Assembly: GCF_022458985.1 (NCBI RefSeq)
Contig: NC_061790.1
Location: 2,777,001-2,841,000 of the forward strand
Reading direction: 5' to 3'
Length of the DNA: 64,000 nt
Source of the DNA: Mugil cephalus
Taxonomy: Eukaryota; Chordata; Actinopteri; Mugiliformes; Mugilidae
Shown here: positions 1 to 12,059 of the stretch, in pieces
Numbering within the stretch: the first letter of the stretch is position 1
Layout: each line of letters opens with the position of its first letter
The notes under the pieces: model-generated
Told to the model about the DNA's origin: nothing
Database searches by the model: none
Seen by the model: the letters and a program-made list of their open reading frames with translations, nothing else
Made by a program: the position numbers and the translations under genes

Positions 1-165
1 TGAACAAATACATTACACATAAATATTCCATCATCATTTTGCAACAATATTTAATCCATAGTGTCACTCTCCAAAGGGTAGAAATATGCAAAAAGATCCC
101 TTCAGTTTTTGTTATCTGTGTCATCTGTTGAAGATAATTTTGATGTGTTACTTTTTTTTGAGTTT

Positions 166-2710
166 TTAAATACAGGGAATGGCACACAGTTTATGAGATG
201 AAGGGCCAAGAGTGAAGCCGACACGTGGAGTCAGATCCAGGTCGTCCTCAGAAACTCCAGGTGGAGGAGTAAAACGGAAGCGCTGCAGGAGGGTGGTGAA
301 GAAAAGGAAGAGCTCCATCTTGGCCAGACTCTCTCCGAGACAAATTCGGCGACCTGTGAGAGACGACAAGGTAAATACTAACCGAGGGTTGGCCGACCCT
401 TGACAGCAAGTGATACTGAGGCTCACAAACCTGCAGAAAATGGCATGAAGGCGTCTCGCTTGACAAACTTTCCGTCTTTGTCCAGGAAGTGGGCGGGATG
501 GAAGGCGCGTGGCTTCTCCCACTGACTCTCATCGTACAGGACTGACGTCAGAAGAGGGAACACTGTGGTGCCCTGATGACGACATCAAAACTGAAAAGCT
601 TGACCTGTAGGTTTGTATCTATATGTTGTTTCACATTTTAAGGAATTAAAATTAATGATTACATCATGATCAGATTCTTTCATGTTCCTGTTGCCATTAG
701 CTCATAGATCTTAGTTATTTTATTCTCTCAGACCTTCTTAATGAAGTAACCCTGGAAGGTAACGTCCTTGCTGGTTCTGTGGGGCAGTGACGCGGGGACG
801 ATGTTGCCAAATCTTTGTGTCTCATGGATGACGGCGTCAGTGAAGGGCAGGTTCTTTCTGTCCTCAACCCGTGCCTGACGATCTCCTATAACCCTGCTCA
901 GTTCTTCGTGGACCTTTTCTGGAGAAGAGCAAAAACAAATACTCTTAGGAATATATTTTTTTTATATGTCTATGCATTTAAACAATGCATATTTATGTCT
1001 CTTTACCTTGTATTTTTGGATATTTTGCCATAAGTAAGAGTGCCCATCTGAGCGTGGTTGCAGTTGTTTCGGTGCCAGCATTGAACAAATTGAAAACAGT
1101 CATCATAAGGTTTCTTTCGTTGAAAATACTGTCGGTGCCTTGAGATTCCTGCACAAAAAAGAGTAACAAGCTGTAATAATTTGTAATTTGAAGAACTGTT
1201 GCTTTTGGTGGGCTGTGTCTATCTTCATTTAATTTTTCAGCCTTGGGTTTTGCCTCAAGCCCTTGACATATAAATAGAACTTTTAGCTCTGACAATTACC
1301 TCTGTTAATCATCAATTGTGCTGCAGTAAGATAAGATTTCTGCAAGTGTAGATGTCAGTCAAACATAGGTATAAAAATAGGCTGCAATATTTAACCTGAA
1401 TATAATTTAATAGTAAGCTGTTTCTATATGTTTATATATCATAGAGTTTTCCAACCTCCAGATGTTGTTTGCGGACCAGGAAGGCATCCACGAAGCCTCT
1501 GCACATCTGTGGGTTGAGGGTTTCTTTCAAACGACTGAACAATTGTAAGTTCTGTGTCTTATTGGCAAGAAACAACTGCTCCTGTTCCTTCTTGTTAGCA
1601 ATCAGTTTGCCAAGCCATGGGAACAGGTTGTACAACTACAAATAAAAAATGACAAGATTAGTTTGTGAATTGATATCTTCATTTAATACAATATACATGG
1701 ACTCATGGACTCAGTTATACCTGCATTGAGGGAGAGCCTGCAAGTTGAATGCTTTTGTTTGCTCTGTCTACCATAGATGTGAACTCAGGATCATTATACT
1801 CAAATCTGCTTCCATAAACCATGGAGGAGATAATATTAGAGACAGCATAGTTCACTGGTTGGGTTGTATCAAAAGGTTCTCCTGTGGTCAGAAAAAAACA
1901 AAAAGAAACATCAGATGGTTAAAATGTTGCCCATGTTTTTTTTTTTTATATTTGTTTTTTTTTTTTTTTGTTTTGTTTTTTGTTTTTTTTTGAATGAAGA
2001 CACTCACCTTTGAATTTCTCTATCACTTTCATGAGCTGGTGACATTCCTCAGTGATTTTGTCCTCACACGTCTTCTTGCCCATTCCATAGTCTCTTAGGT
2101 TAGTCAATGTGAAGCGTCTCAGTTCTTTCCATGTGTTTCCATTGGACCATAAAACCCCTGACGAGAAGAACCATCATATTACATACCTAACCAATCAAAA
2201 TTGAATCAACATTTGCTAAAAAGTCAAAAAGTAACAGAGAAGCTTCTTGATTCCAGCTCCATACCATGTCCCTGAGTTAATTCATCCAGAATCCGCAGTG
2301 GGGATCTTTCCCCAAACTCTTCATCATAGTTGACAAGTGCCTCCTTCACCGTCTTGTATCCGGCCAGCACCACCACTTTTTGGGTTCCCATGTAGACAGT
2401 AAAGACTGATCCATATTTCTTGGAAAGCTGAAAACAACGACAACAAAAAAGTGATTGATCTGGTATATGATGGCGTCTACGTACAGAAGCTAATTCTTGA
2501 CTCTGCCTTTACCTCCAGGAAGGTTTGGTAGGGTCTCTTGATGTCCAGCTGCAGCAGGTTACCAAGAATGGGAAGTGGTGTCGGTCCTGGAGGTTCCTTC
2601 CTGTGCTCCTGGGTGTTGAAGAAGATAAGATAGGTGAGAAGAAGAACCACCAGAGCTCCCAATATGGAGACAGTAGTGGAGGACTGGAGGAAAATATCAA
2701 ACAACGCCAT
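166..2710 (-). CDS. cyp2k: CYP2K-like cytochrome P450, copy 1 (nine exons, 502 aa)
   Basis: Microsomal haem-thiolate monooxygenase of the CYP2 family, acting on lipophilic substrates at the ER membrane with electrons from P450 reductase. Exons in coding order: 2513-2710, 2265-2427, 2008-2157, 1721-1881, 1456-1635, 1007-1148, 734-918, 431-572, 166-353. Lengths 198, 163, 150, 161, 180, 142, 185, 142 and 188 nt follow the CYP2 pattern and sum to 503 codons including TAA. Visible: hydrophobic N-terminal anchor (about residues 10-31), proline-rich [12 protein letters not shown] hinge, I-helix AGTETT near residue 308, ExxR as ETQR near 364, and haem loop FSAGRRICLG with ligand Cys445. I chose the Met at 2710 because the upstream in-frame ATG at 2794 lies close to the TATA box, probably before the transcript begins. 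The exon 5 acceptor is TAG where copy 2 has CAG. The K subfamily assignment is from recalled resemblance only. Confidence 0.92.
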
Positions 2711-2804
2711 GACTTGAAAATGAGCGGCGCTCAATGTGTCCTGTGTGCCAAGTGTGATCTTTCTGCTGCTTGGCAGTGCATATGACGGTACCAAGGGGTG
2801 GAGG

Positions 2805-2811
2805 TTATATA
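2805..2811 (-). promoter_or_regulatory. TATA box of CYP2K-like copy 1
   Basis: TATATAA on the minus strand, about 95 bp upstream of the chosen ATG. The same element sits at the same relative place in copy 2. A start site about 30 bp downstream would exclude the in-frame ATG at 2794 from the mRNA. Confidence 0.5.
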
Positions 2812-3261
2812 TTTACTTACTGAGGCCGGCTAATCAGAAAGTGTAACAATGTGAAGCAACATATTTAAAGAAAAAAAAAAGATGATTAAGTGATTAAGAG
2901 AGGGCATTATACAACATCATCAGCGTGGCTGATTGTGTGCCACGCCTGCTCCCGTGGGATAAACCGATCTCACTGGGGCAAAGCACATCGAATCTTAACC
3001 AGTTACACACAAGAAAAACATGTATCTTTTATTCACTGTACATATGTTGAATCAGTAATAGTTTCTCATCATGGTGCTTTAAGCCATTTCCTGACAGCTC
3101 AGATATGAATGAACAATCTCTGTGTATTCATAAATTATGTGTGTTTACTATTTACAATAAATGAAGTTTTAAGCTAAGTCCCAGTGTTGGTGTAAAAGTA
3201 CTCACGTTACTATGGAATAGTATGAGACACAAATGTAAACACAATGTTTCAGTGTCTGGGT

Positions 3262-3312
3262 TCAATGGTTGGGTTCTATCAAAAGGTTCACCTATGGCCA
3301 GAGAAAGAAACA
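3262..3312 (-). pseudogene. CYP2K exon 4 5'-end fragment
   Basis: The bases resemble the acceptor and first codons of exon 4 (GEPFD-TQP in translation), then diverge into unrelated sequence. No other exon accompanies it in order. It is read as debris of an older CYP copy upstream of copy 1; the equivalent fragment near copy 2 is at about 9891-9940. Confidence 0.6.
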
Positions 3313-3410
3313 AGGTCAGACTGAACGGCCCACGTGGGTTCAGTATGTGCAAAGTTGAAGGAGGAGGAGTGGTGTGATATTATGCTCTAAAACCCACAAA
3401 GTTAACAGTC

Positions 3411-3441
<31 letters not shown>

Positions 3442-4001
3442 TTCAAATGGAGACCACACACCTCCAATTTGTGTATGTATATATCTATATCAGGCTTTGG
3501 CTTTGTCTGCTTTGTCTGATTGTTTGAACTTGGACTCAAATCATGGAGGAGATAATATTAGAGAAGAAAGAAAGCCAGATTGAAGGGCCCATGTGAGTTC
3601 AGTATGTGCAAAGTTGAAGGTGAAAGAGGAGGAGGAGGAGTGATGTGATATTATACACTAAAACCACAAAATGATCATTCGACTGAACATTACACAATTA
3701 TTTTATATTATTTGGAGACCACACAACTCACAGTAATACACATGCACCATCTGAGCTCTATTATTTCCACCTTTCCACCAGAATAATGTCCTCCACGAAA
3801 AAAGTTCAACGTTGTCCTAACTTTTAAAACTATTAAATGAATTTAAATAACAACACAAAGTTAGTGTCTGCAGTTTACATGTTGGGACAAGACTTCAGTT
3901 GTTATAGTACTTGCAGATGATACAAAGCTTTCCATTTCATCATTCCAACAGAGTGCTGGGATTGTCTCAGAAAGAGAAAACCAAGTCAGGGGTCAAACTC
4001 A

Positions 4002-4098
4002 TTCTGTGTCTTATTGGCAAGAAACAACTGCTCCTGTTCCTACTTTTTAACAATGGGTTTGCCAATCCATGGGAACAGGTTGCACAACTGCAAATAAA
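4002..4098 (-). pseudogene. CYP2K exon 5 fragment, first
   Basis: On the minus strand this matches the start of exon 5 (coding for NLFPWLG and LFLANKTQN in the live genes) with several substitutions and a missing 3' half. It is an isolated exon relic. Confidence 0.65.
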
Positions 4099-4473
4099 CA
4101 ATACGTATTTACTCACGTGAGTGAGTTCAGTGTGTGCAAAGTTAAAGGTGAAGGAGGAGGAGGAGTGATATTATACACTAAAGCCACAAAGTTATTGTTC
4201 GACTACACATTACACAATTATTTTATATCATATGTAGGCCACACACCTCACATGCACCACCTGAGCTCTATTATTTCCGCCTTTCCACCAGAATAATCTC
4301 ACCTACCTAAAAACATTGCGTAACACCATAAAGGAAGTGTCAGCAGTGTATGTGTTGGGACAAGACTTCAGTTTTTATAGTGCTTGCAGATAACACAAAG
4401 CTTTCCATTTCATCATTCCAACAGACTGCTGGGATTGTCTCAGAAAGAGAAAACCAAGGCAGGGGTCAAACTT

Positions 4474-4563
4474 ATTCTGTGTCTTATTGGCAAGAAACAA
4501 CTACTCCTGTTCCTTCTTTTTAACAATGGGTTTGCCAATCCATGGGAACAAGTTGTATAGCTG
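4474..4563 (-). pseudogene. CYP2K exon 5 fragment, second
   Basis: A second isolated copy of the same exon 5 portion, about 470 bp from the first. The same flanking bases precede both (a run ending in aaaccaag-caggggtcaaac), so the fragment and its flank were duplicated together after decay. Confidence 0.65.
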
Positions 4564-4599
4564 ATAAAAAGTATTGATATTTATGGTTTCAACGTGTGT

Positions 4600-5520
4600 A
4601 TGTGACCATCACCGATCCTCCCTGGGAGCTAGTTTGTTGGTCTTTATTGAGTGGAGTGACCTCGTGTATCAGGGAGGGCAGTGTTACACCTCAGTGAATA
4701 TTGGGGGGAATAAACAACAGAGAAGATGTGGAAGGATGGAAAGATGAAGGGATGCTTGTGGTGCTGGTAGGAACTAGTGGAGTGAAAGATCCTGTTCTTT
4801 CCAAGCCATCTCACTCAGGATTGAGGGGGCCCAGGGGGTTTCTGTGTAGATCTGGATTTCTGCCTACCTCATTAGTCCTGCATCTGGGTCCTCACCTCAA
4901 CACCCTTCCCACTTGATAGAACGACGTGACCAAGCAGACTTTTTTTTCTTTTTTTCGATGAGGCAGAGCATATGAGGCGAGTACTTGCATATTACAAAGA
5001 ACGTATGCATGGGAGCAAGTCCTGGCTCATGCCTGAGTTCCAGCACCTGTCTGAGGAGACTCGCCTGGCCAGGAGCACCCCGACTGGGAGGCATGGCCCT
5101 CGTGGTCACCACGAAAGCAGACCCGGCCCCCCGCAGCGCCCCTAGTTCCCGATCCTTCCACGTTCCTGATCCTGAGGAGCCATTTGTTCCGGCAGTCCAC
5201 GTTCCCGATCATGATCTCTTAACAAGACCCTTTTGTGATGATATGTAAACGTGCCTTGGTGATTCATTAGTGGGGAGTTTTATGGATTCTACAGTGTGTA
5301 CAATTGTAATATTTGATTGAATGGACATTGCAGACTGTAGTGGAGGAATCAGCAGTATTTTGTTATCACATCACCGTTTAAAAGGTAAATTTGGTTATCT
5401 AAATGTCCATATGGCACAGAAAGAAACATCATCATCAGCATGCTTTCTTGTCTGCACTTGCGTTCTTGTGGCCTTATAAAACATCCTCAGCCATTGATTG
5501 AGTTCGGATTCAAAGTACAC
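4600..5520. other. No gene recognised
   Basis: The short open frames here on both strands (for example 4701-4916 and 4985-5248) show no family motif and no supporting splice structure. The stretch near 5030-5220 is GC-richer than its surroundings. I see nothing else to annotate. Confidence 0.5.
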
Positions 5521-5526
5521 ATCTCT

Positions 5527-5940
5527 CAATTCAACTCAACTCAACTTTATTTATATAGCACTTTAAACAACAGCTACAGCCAAGACAAAGTGCTTTACAT
5601 GGATAAAATTAGAGCATAAAACATAACACAATTAAAAGCAATAAAACAATAGAAAATAACAATAATAGAAAGCACTAAAAGCAGCAAGCAAGGGCAGACT
5701 CAAGTGCACAGGCAGCCAGTGAAGCGAGGCCAGAATGGGGTTTATGTGCTCTCTCTTACGTGTTCCAGTTAAGAGACGAGATGCCGCATTCTGGACTAAC
5801 TGGAGGTGTGCAAGGGAGGACTGGCTGACCCCAAAATAAAGTGCGTAACAGTAATCCAGCCGAGATGTAATGAAGGCATGGATTACTGGCTCAAGGTAAG
5901 GAGTGCAAGTGCAAGGAAATACGTCACCTTACTAGCTGCT
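5527..5940. repeat. Dispersed teleost repeat
   Basis: Begins with an ACTCAACTTTATTTATATAG-like motif and a tract ending in AAAGTGCTTTACA, then a block resembling sequence I know as very common in fish genomes (a gaggCCAGAATggGGTtTaTG segment and CAGTAATCCAGcC). Family not assigned. No gene is present in 5200-6175 apart from this repeat. Confidence 0.5.
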
Positions 5941-6177
5941 TAGGTGAAAACTGCTGGACTTAACTACGGTACCAATTTGATGATCCAAATCACTGTCCAT
6001 CTTGAAACGTTAAAATCACATAAAATGCGAAGGGGCCCAAGTCAGTTGTAGGGGTTCACACGAGTTACTCGGACCAAACACCATCACCAATGTTTTCATC
6101 TGACCAAGTACAATCCAAATATTTGGATGTGTTCTTGGTTAAAGGTTAAAAAGTGTTGCTTGTCATGTGTTTTTATA

Positions 6178-6222
6178 ATAAAGACACTGACCTTTGAATT
6201 TCTCAGTCACTTTAATGACCAC
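6178..6222 (-). pseudogene. CYP2K exon 3 3'-end fragment
   Basis: Matches the end of exon 3 and its splice donor (EKFKG plus the start of the intron), but the donor is changed and the exon is cut off after about 30 bases. It lies between the two live CYP copies. Confidence 0.55.
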
Positions 6223-6694
6223 CTAAGAATTTTAGACAGGAGATTATTGAAAAGTAGAATTGGAAGGAATAAATCTACCAAGAATAGTCACCAAGACACC
6301 CATGATTAACCTGAAAGAGCTGCATTGGTTCTTCACCAGTTAAAGAGAGTGGCAAAGCTCATATTAAATCTTTTTGTGCTGGGACTAGAATCTTTATTTG
6401 GTAGAAATCAAACACTGCCCATGACTAGAAATGCAACACTGGGAAGCATGGTGGTGGCAGTATCCTGCTGTGGGGTTGTTCTACAACAATGATGATGAAC
6501 ACATGTCTTTCTGTGTTTTTTTGGTTTTGAACAAATACATTACACATAAATATTCCATCATCATTTTGCAACAATATTTAATCCATAGTGTCACTCTCCA
6601 AAGGGTAGAAATATGCAAAAAGATCCCTTCAGTTTTTGTTATCTGTGTCATCTGTCGAAGATAATTTTGATGTGTTACTTTTTTTTTTGAGTTT

Positions 6695-9310
6695 TTAAAT
6701 ACGGAGAATGGCACACAGTTTATGAGATGAAGGGGCGACAGTTAAGCCGACACGTGGAGTCAGATCCAGGTCGTCCTCAGAAACTCCAGGTGGAGGAGTA
6801 AAACGGAAGCGCTGCAGGAGGGTGGTGAAGAAAAGGAAGAGCTCCATCTTGGCCAGACTCTCTCCGAGACAAATTCGGCGACCTGTGAGAGACGACAACG
6901 TAAATACTAACTGAGGGTTGGCCGACGCTTGACAGCAAGTGATACTGAGGCTCACAAACCTGCAGAAAATGGCATGAAGGCGTCTCGCTTTATAAACTTT
7001 CCGTCTTTGTCCAGGAAGTGGGCGGGATGGAAGGTCCCTGGCTTCTCCCACTGACTCTCATCGTACAGGACTGACATCAGAAGAGGGAACACTGTGGTGC
7101 CCTGTTGACAACATCAAAACTGACAAAACTGACAAGCTTGCCCTGTAGGTTTGTATATATATATATATATATATTGTTTCACATTTTAAGGAACAGTACA
7201 GGACTGACATCAGAAGAGGGAACACTGTGGTGCCCTGTTGACAACATCAAAACTGACAAAACTGACAAGCTTGCCCTGTAGGTTTGTATATATATATATA
7301 TATTGTTTCACATTTTAAGGAATTAAGCTCATAGGTCTTAGTTATTTCATTCTCTCAGACCTTCTTGATGAAGTAACCCTGGAAGGTAACGTCCTTGCTG
7401 GTTCTGTGGGGCAGTGACATGGCGGCGATGCTACAAAATCTTTGTGTCTCATGGATGACGGCGTCAGTGAAGGGCAGGTTCTTTCTGTCCTCAACCCGTG
7501 CCTGACGATCTCCTATAACCCTGCTCAGTTCTTCGTGGACCTTTTCTGGAAAAGAGCAAAAACAAATACTCTTAAAAATATATTTTGTATATGATTATTT
7601 ATATGTATATGTGCATTTAAACAATGCATATTTATGTCTCTTTACCTTGTATTTTTGGATATTTTGCCATAAGTAAGAGTGCCCATCTGAGCGTGGTTGC
7701 AGTTGTTTCGGTGCCAGCATTGAACAAATTGAAAACAGTCATCATAAGGTTTCTTTCGTTGAAAATACTGTCGGTGCCTTGAGATTCCTGCACAAAAAAG
7801 AGTGACAAGCTGTAATAATTTGTAATTTGAAGAACTGCTGCTTTTGGTGGGCTGTGTCTGTCTTCATTTAATTTTTCAGCCTTGGGTTTTGCCTCAAGCC
7901 CTTGACATATAAATAGAACTTTTAGCTCTGACAATTACCTCTGTTAATCATCAATTGTGCTGCAGTAAGATAAGATTTCTTCAAGTGTAGATGTCAGTCA
8001 AACATAGGTATAAAAATAGGCTGCAATATTTAACCTGAATATAATTTAATAGTAAGCTGTTTCTATATGTTTATATATCATAGAATTTTCTAACCTCCAG
8101 ATGTTGTTTGCGGACCAAGAAGGCATCCACGAAGCCTCTGCACATCTGTGGGTTGAGGGTTTCTTTCAAACGACTGAACAATTGTAAGTTCTGTGTCTTA
8201 TTGGCAAGAAACAACTGCTCCTGTTCCTTCTTGTTAGCAATCAGTTTGCCAAGCCATGGGAACAGGCTGTACAACTGCAAATAAATAAATAATGACAAGA
8301 TTAGTTTGTGAATTGATATCTTCATGTAATACAATATACATGGACTCATGGACTCAGTTATACCCGCATTGAGGGAGAGCCTGCAAGTTGAATGCCTTTG
8401 TTTACTCTGTCTACCATAGATGTGAACTCAGGATCATTATACTCAAATCTGCTTCCATAAACCATGGAGGAGATAATATTAGAGACAGCATAGTTCACTG
8501 GTTGGGTTGTATCAAAAGGTTTGCCTGTGGTCAGAAAAAACAAAAAGAAACATCAGATGGTTAAAATGTTGCCCATGTTTTATTTATTTTTGAATGAAGA
8601 CACTCACCTTTGAATTTCTCTATCACTTTCATGAGCTGGTGACATTCCTCAGTGATTTTGTCCTCACACGCCTTCTTGCCCATTCCATAGTCTCTTAGGT
8701 TAGTCAATGTGAAGCGTCTCAGTTCTTTCCATGTGTTTCCATTGGACCATAAAACCCCTGACGAGAAGAACCATCGTGTTACATACCTAACCAATCAAAA
8801 TTGAATCAACATTTGCTAAAAGGTCAAAAAGTAACAGAGAAGCTTCTTGTTTCCAGCTCCATACCATGTCCCTGAGTTAATCTATCCAAATTCAGCAGTG
8901 GGGATCTTTCCCCAAACTCTTCATCATGGTTGACAAGTGCCTCCTTCACCGTGTTGTATCCGGCCAACACCACCACTTTTTGGGTTCCCATGTAGATAGT
9001 AAAGACTGATCCATATTTCTTGGAAAGCTGAAAACAACGACAACAAAAAAGTTATTGATCTGGTATATGATGGCGTCTACGTACAGAAGCTAATTCTTGA
9101 CTCTGCGTTTACCTCCAGGAAGGTTTGGTAGGGTCTCTTGAGGTCCAGCTGCAGCAGGTTACCAAGAATGGGAAGTGGTGTCGGTCCTGGAGGTTCCTTC
9201 CTGTGCTCCTGGGTGTTGAAGAAGATAAGATAGGTGAGAAGAAGAACCACCAGAGCTCCCAATATGGAGACAGTAGTGGAGGACTGGAGGAAAATATCAA
9301 ACACCGCCAT
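6695..9310 (-). CDS. cyp2k: CYP2K-like cytochrome P450, copy 2 (nine exons, 502 aa)
   Basis: Tandem paralogue of copy 1 with the same microsomal monooxygenase role. Exons: 9113-9310, 8865-9027, 8608-8757, 8364-8524, 8095-8274, 7646-7787, 7361-7545, 6960-7101, 6695-6882. Lengths are identical to copy 1 and the frame is open throughout. The N-terminal anchor (MAVFDIF...), AGTETT, ETQR and FSAGRRIC haem loop are all present. Differences include LLNLDRL for LRILDEL near the end of exon 2, FCSIAAMS for FGNIVPAS after ETQR (a region that shapes substrate recognition site 5 in P450s) and a changed C-terminus. The exon 4 donor is CGG|GTATAA where copy 1 has CAG. Intron 7 holds a duplicated half of exon 8. 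Probably functional, with possibly different substrate preference. Confidence 0.92.
7063..7325. repeat. 133-bp tandem duplication including half of exon 8
   Basis: Sequence from 7063 is repeated from 7196. The second copy lies in intron 7 and carries the first ~40 bases of exon 8 with the same acceptor. Both copies end in a (TA)n tract. Copy 1 has a single version. Confidence 0.9.
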
Positions 9311-9403
9311 GACTTGAAAATGAGCGGCGCTCAATGTGTCCTGTGTGTCAAGTGTGATCTTTCTGCTGCTTGGCAGTGCATATGACGGTCCAAGGGGTGG
9401 AGG

Positions 9404-9410
9404 TTATATA
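9404..9410 (-). promoter_or_regulatory. TATA box of CYP2K-like copy 2
   Basis: TATATAA on the minus strand at the position equivalent to the element of copy 1, about 95 bp upstream of the ATG at 9310. Confidence 0.5.
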
Positions 9411-9890
9411 TTTACTTACTGAGACCGGCTAATCATTTATAGAAAGTGTAACAATTTGAAGCAACATATTTAAAGAAAAAAAAGATGATTAAGACAGGGC
9501 ATTATACAACATCGTCAGTGTGGCTGATTGTGTGCCACACCTGCTCCCGTGGGATAAACCGATCTCACTGGGGCAAAGTACATCGAATCTTAACCAGTTA
9601 CACACAACTAAAACATGTATCTTTTATTCACTGTACATATGTTGAACCAGTAATAGTTTGCCATCATGGTGCTTTAAGACATTTTTTGACAGCTCTGATA
9701 TGACTGACATAGACCTCTGGCGATTTTGTCACTATGAACAATCTTTGTGTATTCATAAATTATGTGTGTTTACTATTTACAACAAATAAAGTTTTAAGCT
9801 AAGTCCCAGTGTTGGTGTAAAACTACTCACGTTACTATGGAATAGTATGAGACACAAATGTAAACACAATGTTTCAGTGTCTGGGTTCAA

Positions 9891-9940
9891 TGGTTGGGTT
9901 CTATCAAAAGGTTCACCTATGGCCAGAGAAAGAAACAAGG
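9891..9940 (-). pseudogene. CYP2K exon 4 fragment upstream of copy 2
   Basis: Near-identical to the fragment at 3262-3312; it was duplicated with the CYP duplicon and predates the tandem duplication. Confidence 0.6.
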
Positions 9941-10080
9941 TCAGACTGAACGGCCCACGTGGGTTCAGTATGTGCAAAGTTGAAGGTGAAAGAGGAGGAG
10001 GAGTGGTGTGATATTATGCTCTAAAACCCACAAAGTTAACAGTCTTTTTTTTAAATATATCAAATGGAGATCACACACCT

Positions 10081-10980
10081 CACGAAATAAACATGCACCA
10101 TCTGAGCTATATTATTTACCTACAGTAGATACAATATATACAATGGGTTCTATCAAAACGTTCACCTGTGGCCAGAGAAAGAAACACGGTCAGATTGAAG
10201 TGCCCACATGAGTTCAATACGTGCAAAGTTAGGGGTCAGGGGTCAAACTCATTAAATGACTGAACAGTTGTAAGTTCTGTGTCTTATTGGCAAGAAACAA
10301 CTGCTCCTGTTCCTTCCTGTATCATTCAGTTTTCCAATCCATGGGAACAGGTTGCACAACTGCAAAAAAACAATACGCTTTTACCAGAAGTGCCCACGTG
10401 ACTTTAGTATGTGCAAAGTTAAAGGTGAAGGAGGAGGAGGAGTGGTGTGATATTATACACCAAAACCACAAAATTAACAGAGACTACACACCTCACACCT
10501 CACAGAAATAAACATGCACCATCTGAGCTATATTATTTACCTACAGTAGATACAATATATACAATGGGTTCTATCAAAACGTTCACCTGTGGCCAGAGAA
10601 AGAAACACGGTCAGATTGAAGTGCCCACATGAGTTCAATACGTGCAAAGTTAGGGGTCAGGGGTCAAACTCATTAAATGACTGAACAGTTGTAAGTCCTG
10701 TGTCTTATTGGCAAGAAACAACTGCTCCTGTTCTTTCCTGTATCATTCAGTTTGCCAATCCAGGGGAACAGGTTGCGCAACTGCAAAAAAACAATACGCT
10801 TTTACCAGAAGTGCCCACGTGACTTTAGTATGTGCAAAGTTAAAGGTGAAGGAGGAGGAGGAGTGGTGTGATATTATACACCAAAACCACAAAATTAACA
10901 GAGACTACACACCTCACACCTCACAGAAATAAACATGCACTATCTGAGCTCTGTTATTTACCTACAGTAGATAAAGTGAC
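10081..10980. repeat. 421-bp tandem repeat built from CYP exon 4 and 5 debris
   Basis: Two almost identical 421-bp units (about 10081-10501 and 10502-10922) and the start of a third. Each unit holds an exon 4 fragment (near 10142-10185 and 10563-10606) and an exon 5 fragment (near 10272-10375 and 10693-10796), both decayed and on the minus strand. Confidence 0.85.
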
Positions 10981-11189
10981 TATACTGAACAGATTCTATC
11001 CACCTAATTAGCCTTTTAAAGCTACTAAATGGATTTATATGACACCATAAAGTTACTGTCTGCAGTGTATGTGTTGGGACATGACATCACTCACAGACAA
11101 TATAAAGCTTTCCATTTTATTATTACAAAAGAGTGCTGGGATTGTCTCAGAAAGAGAAAACCAAGGCAAGGGTCAAGCTCATCAAATCC

Positions 11190-12057
11190 TGTCAGATCCC
11201 ATTATCAGTAATGTAGGGGCACAACAGGGGGCCATCTTATCTCCTTACCTGTTCAACCTTTACATCTCTGATTTCCGTTACAGCTCTGGGTCCTGCTCCC
11301 TGCAGAAGTTCTCTGATGACTCTGCAGTGGTAGGGTGTATCAGAAATGGACAGTATAGTATAGGACACTGATCAAGACACTGATTTTGTTGAGTGGTCCC
11401 GGGCAAACAACGTACTCCTGAACGTGGACAAGACCAAGGAGCTGGTCACTGACTTCAGGAGGAAGAGGACACCAGTGGACCCCATCATCACCACCATCAA
11501 GGGCCTGAAGATGGAAGTAGTGGACCACTACAAATACCTGGGAGTCCACATGAACAACAGATTGGACTGGAGGGACAACCGTAATGCTGTGTACAGGAAG
11601 GGCCTGAGCAGTAGAGTTTCTCAGGACGCTCAGGTCTTTCAATTTGCGCAGTGAGTTACTAGAGCCTTTCCAACAGTCTGTTGTTGTGAGTGCCCTGTTC
11701 CTTGCTGTGGTTTGTTGGGGAAGTAGTACCAGCAAAAAAGACATCAGTAGGAATGACAAATTGATCCGAAAGGCTGGACATGTGATCATTAGGGAGTTGG
11801 AGTCATTTATCTCAGTGAGGGACAGAAGGATATTTGGTGTTGTCCATAATGGAGAGCAGTTTATCAAACACTAGAGGGTCAGGAAACTCATTCTCCAGCA
11901 GAACGATTCAGCCCCACTGCCATAGTGAATGCTACAGAACTTCCTTTATGCATTATTCAAGCCAGCTGTATAACAGCTTATCTTTTTTGTGTCAATTAAG
12001 CTACTATGATCAATATATTTCCCTTGTGGATCATTAAAGTCTGTCTAAGTCTATCTG
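11190..12057 (+). mobile_element. L2-type LINE remnant (3' part of reverse transcriptase)
   Basis: Translations in different frames give reverse-transcriptase pieces in order: QGAILSPYLFNLYISD (motif B), FSDDSAVVG (a changed YADD box), KTKELVTDFRRKRTP and HYKYLGVHMNNRLDW, then a C-terminal VCWGSSTSKKD segment. Stops and frameshifts separate them, so the element is dead. The 3' end finishes in cttGTGGATCATTAAAGT and TCTAAG/TCTATC-like units, typical of L2 (Maui-like) tails. Confidence 0.8.
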
Positions 12058-12059
12058 TA

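Larger units (their letters stand above)
1..3465. repeat. CYP duplicon, unit 1 (matches 6531-10080)
   Basis: Position 1 onward is repeated almost base for base from about 6531. The match covers the 3' flank, all nine exons, introns and promoter, and fades near 3465 and 10080 around a poly-T run. The offset is about 6.53 kb at the 3' flank and 6.60 kb at the first exon; extra sequence in intron 7 of copy 2 makes up most of the difference. Unit 1 probably begins before the window. Confidence 0.9.
6531..10080. repeat. CYP duplicon, unit 2 (matches 1-3465)
   Basis: Second unit of the tandem segmental duplication. Introns match unit 1 as closely as exons do, so the duplication is recent or has been homogenised by gene conversion. 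Confidence 0.9.

Noticed and set aside
2477-2794. Longer N-terminus for CYP copy 1 starting at the ATG at 2794
   Set aside because: The TATA box at 2805-2811 puts transcription start after this ATG. Copy 2 has no matching upstream start, and the shorter start gives the normal CYP2 anchor.
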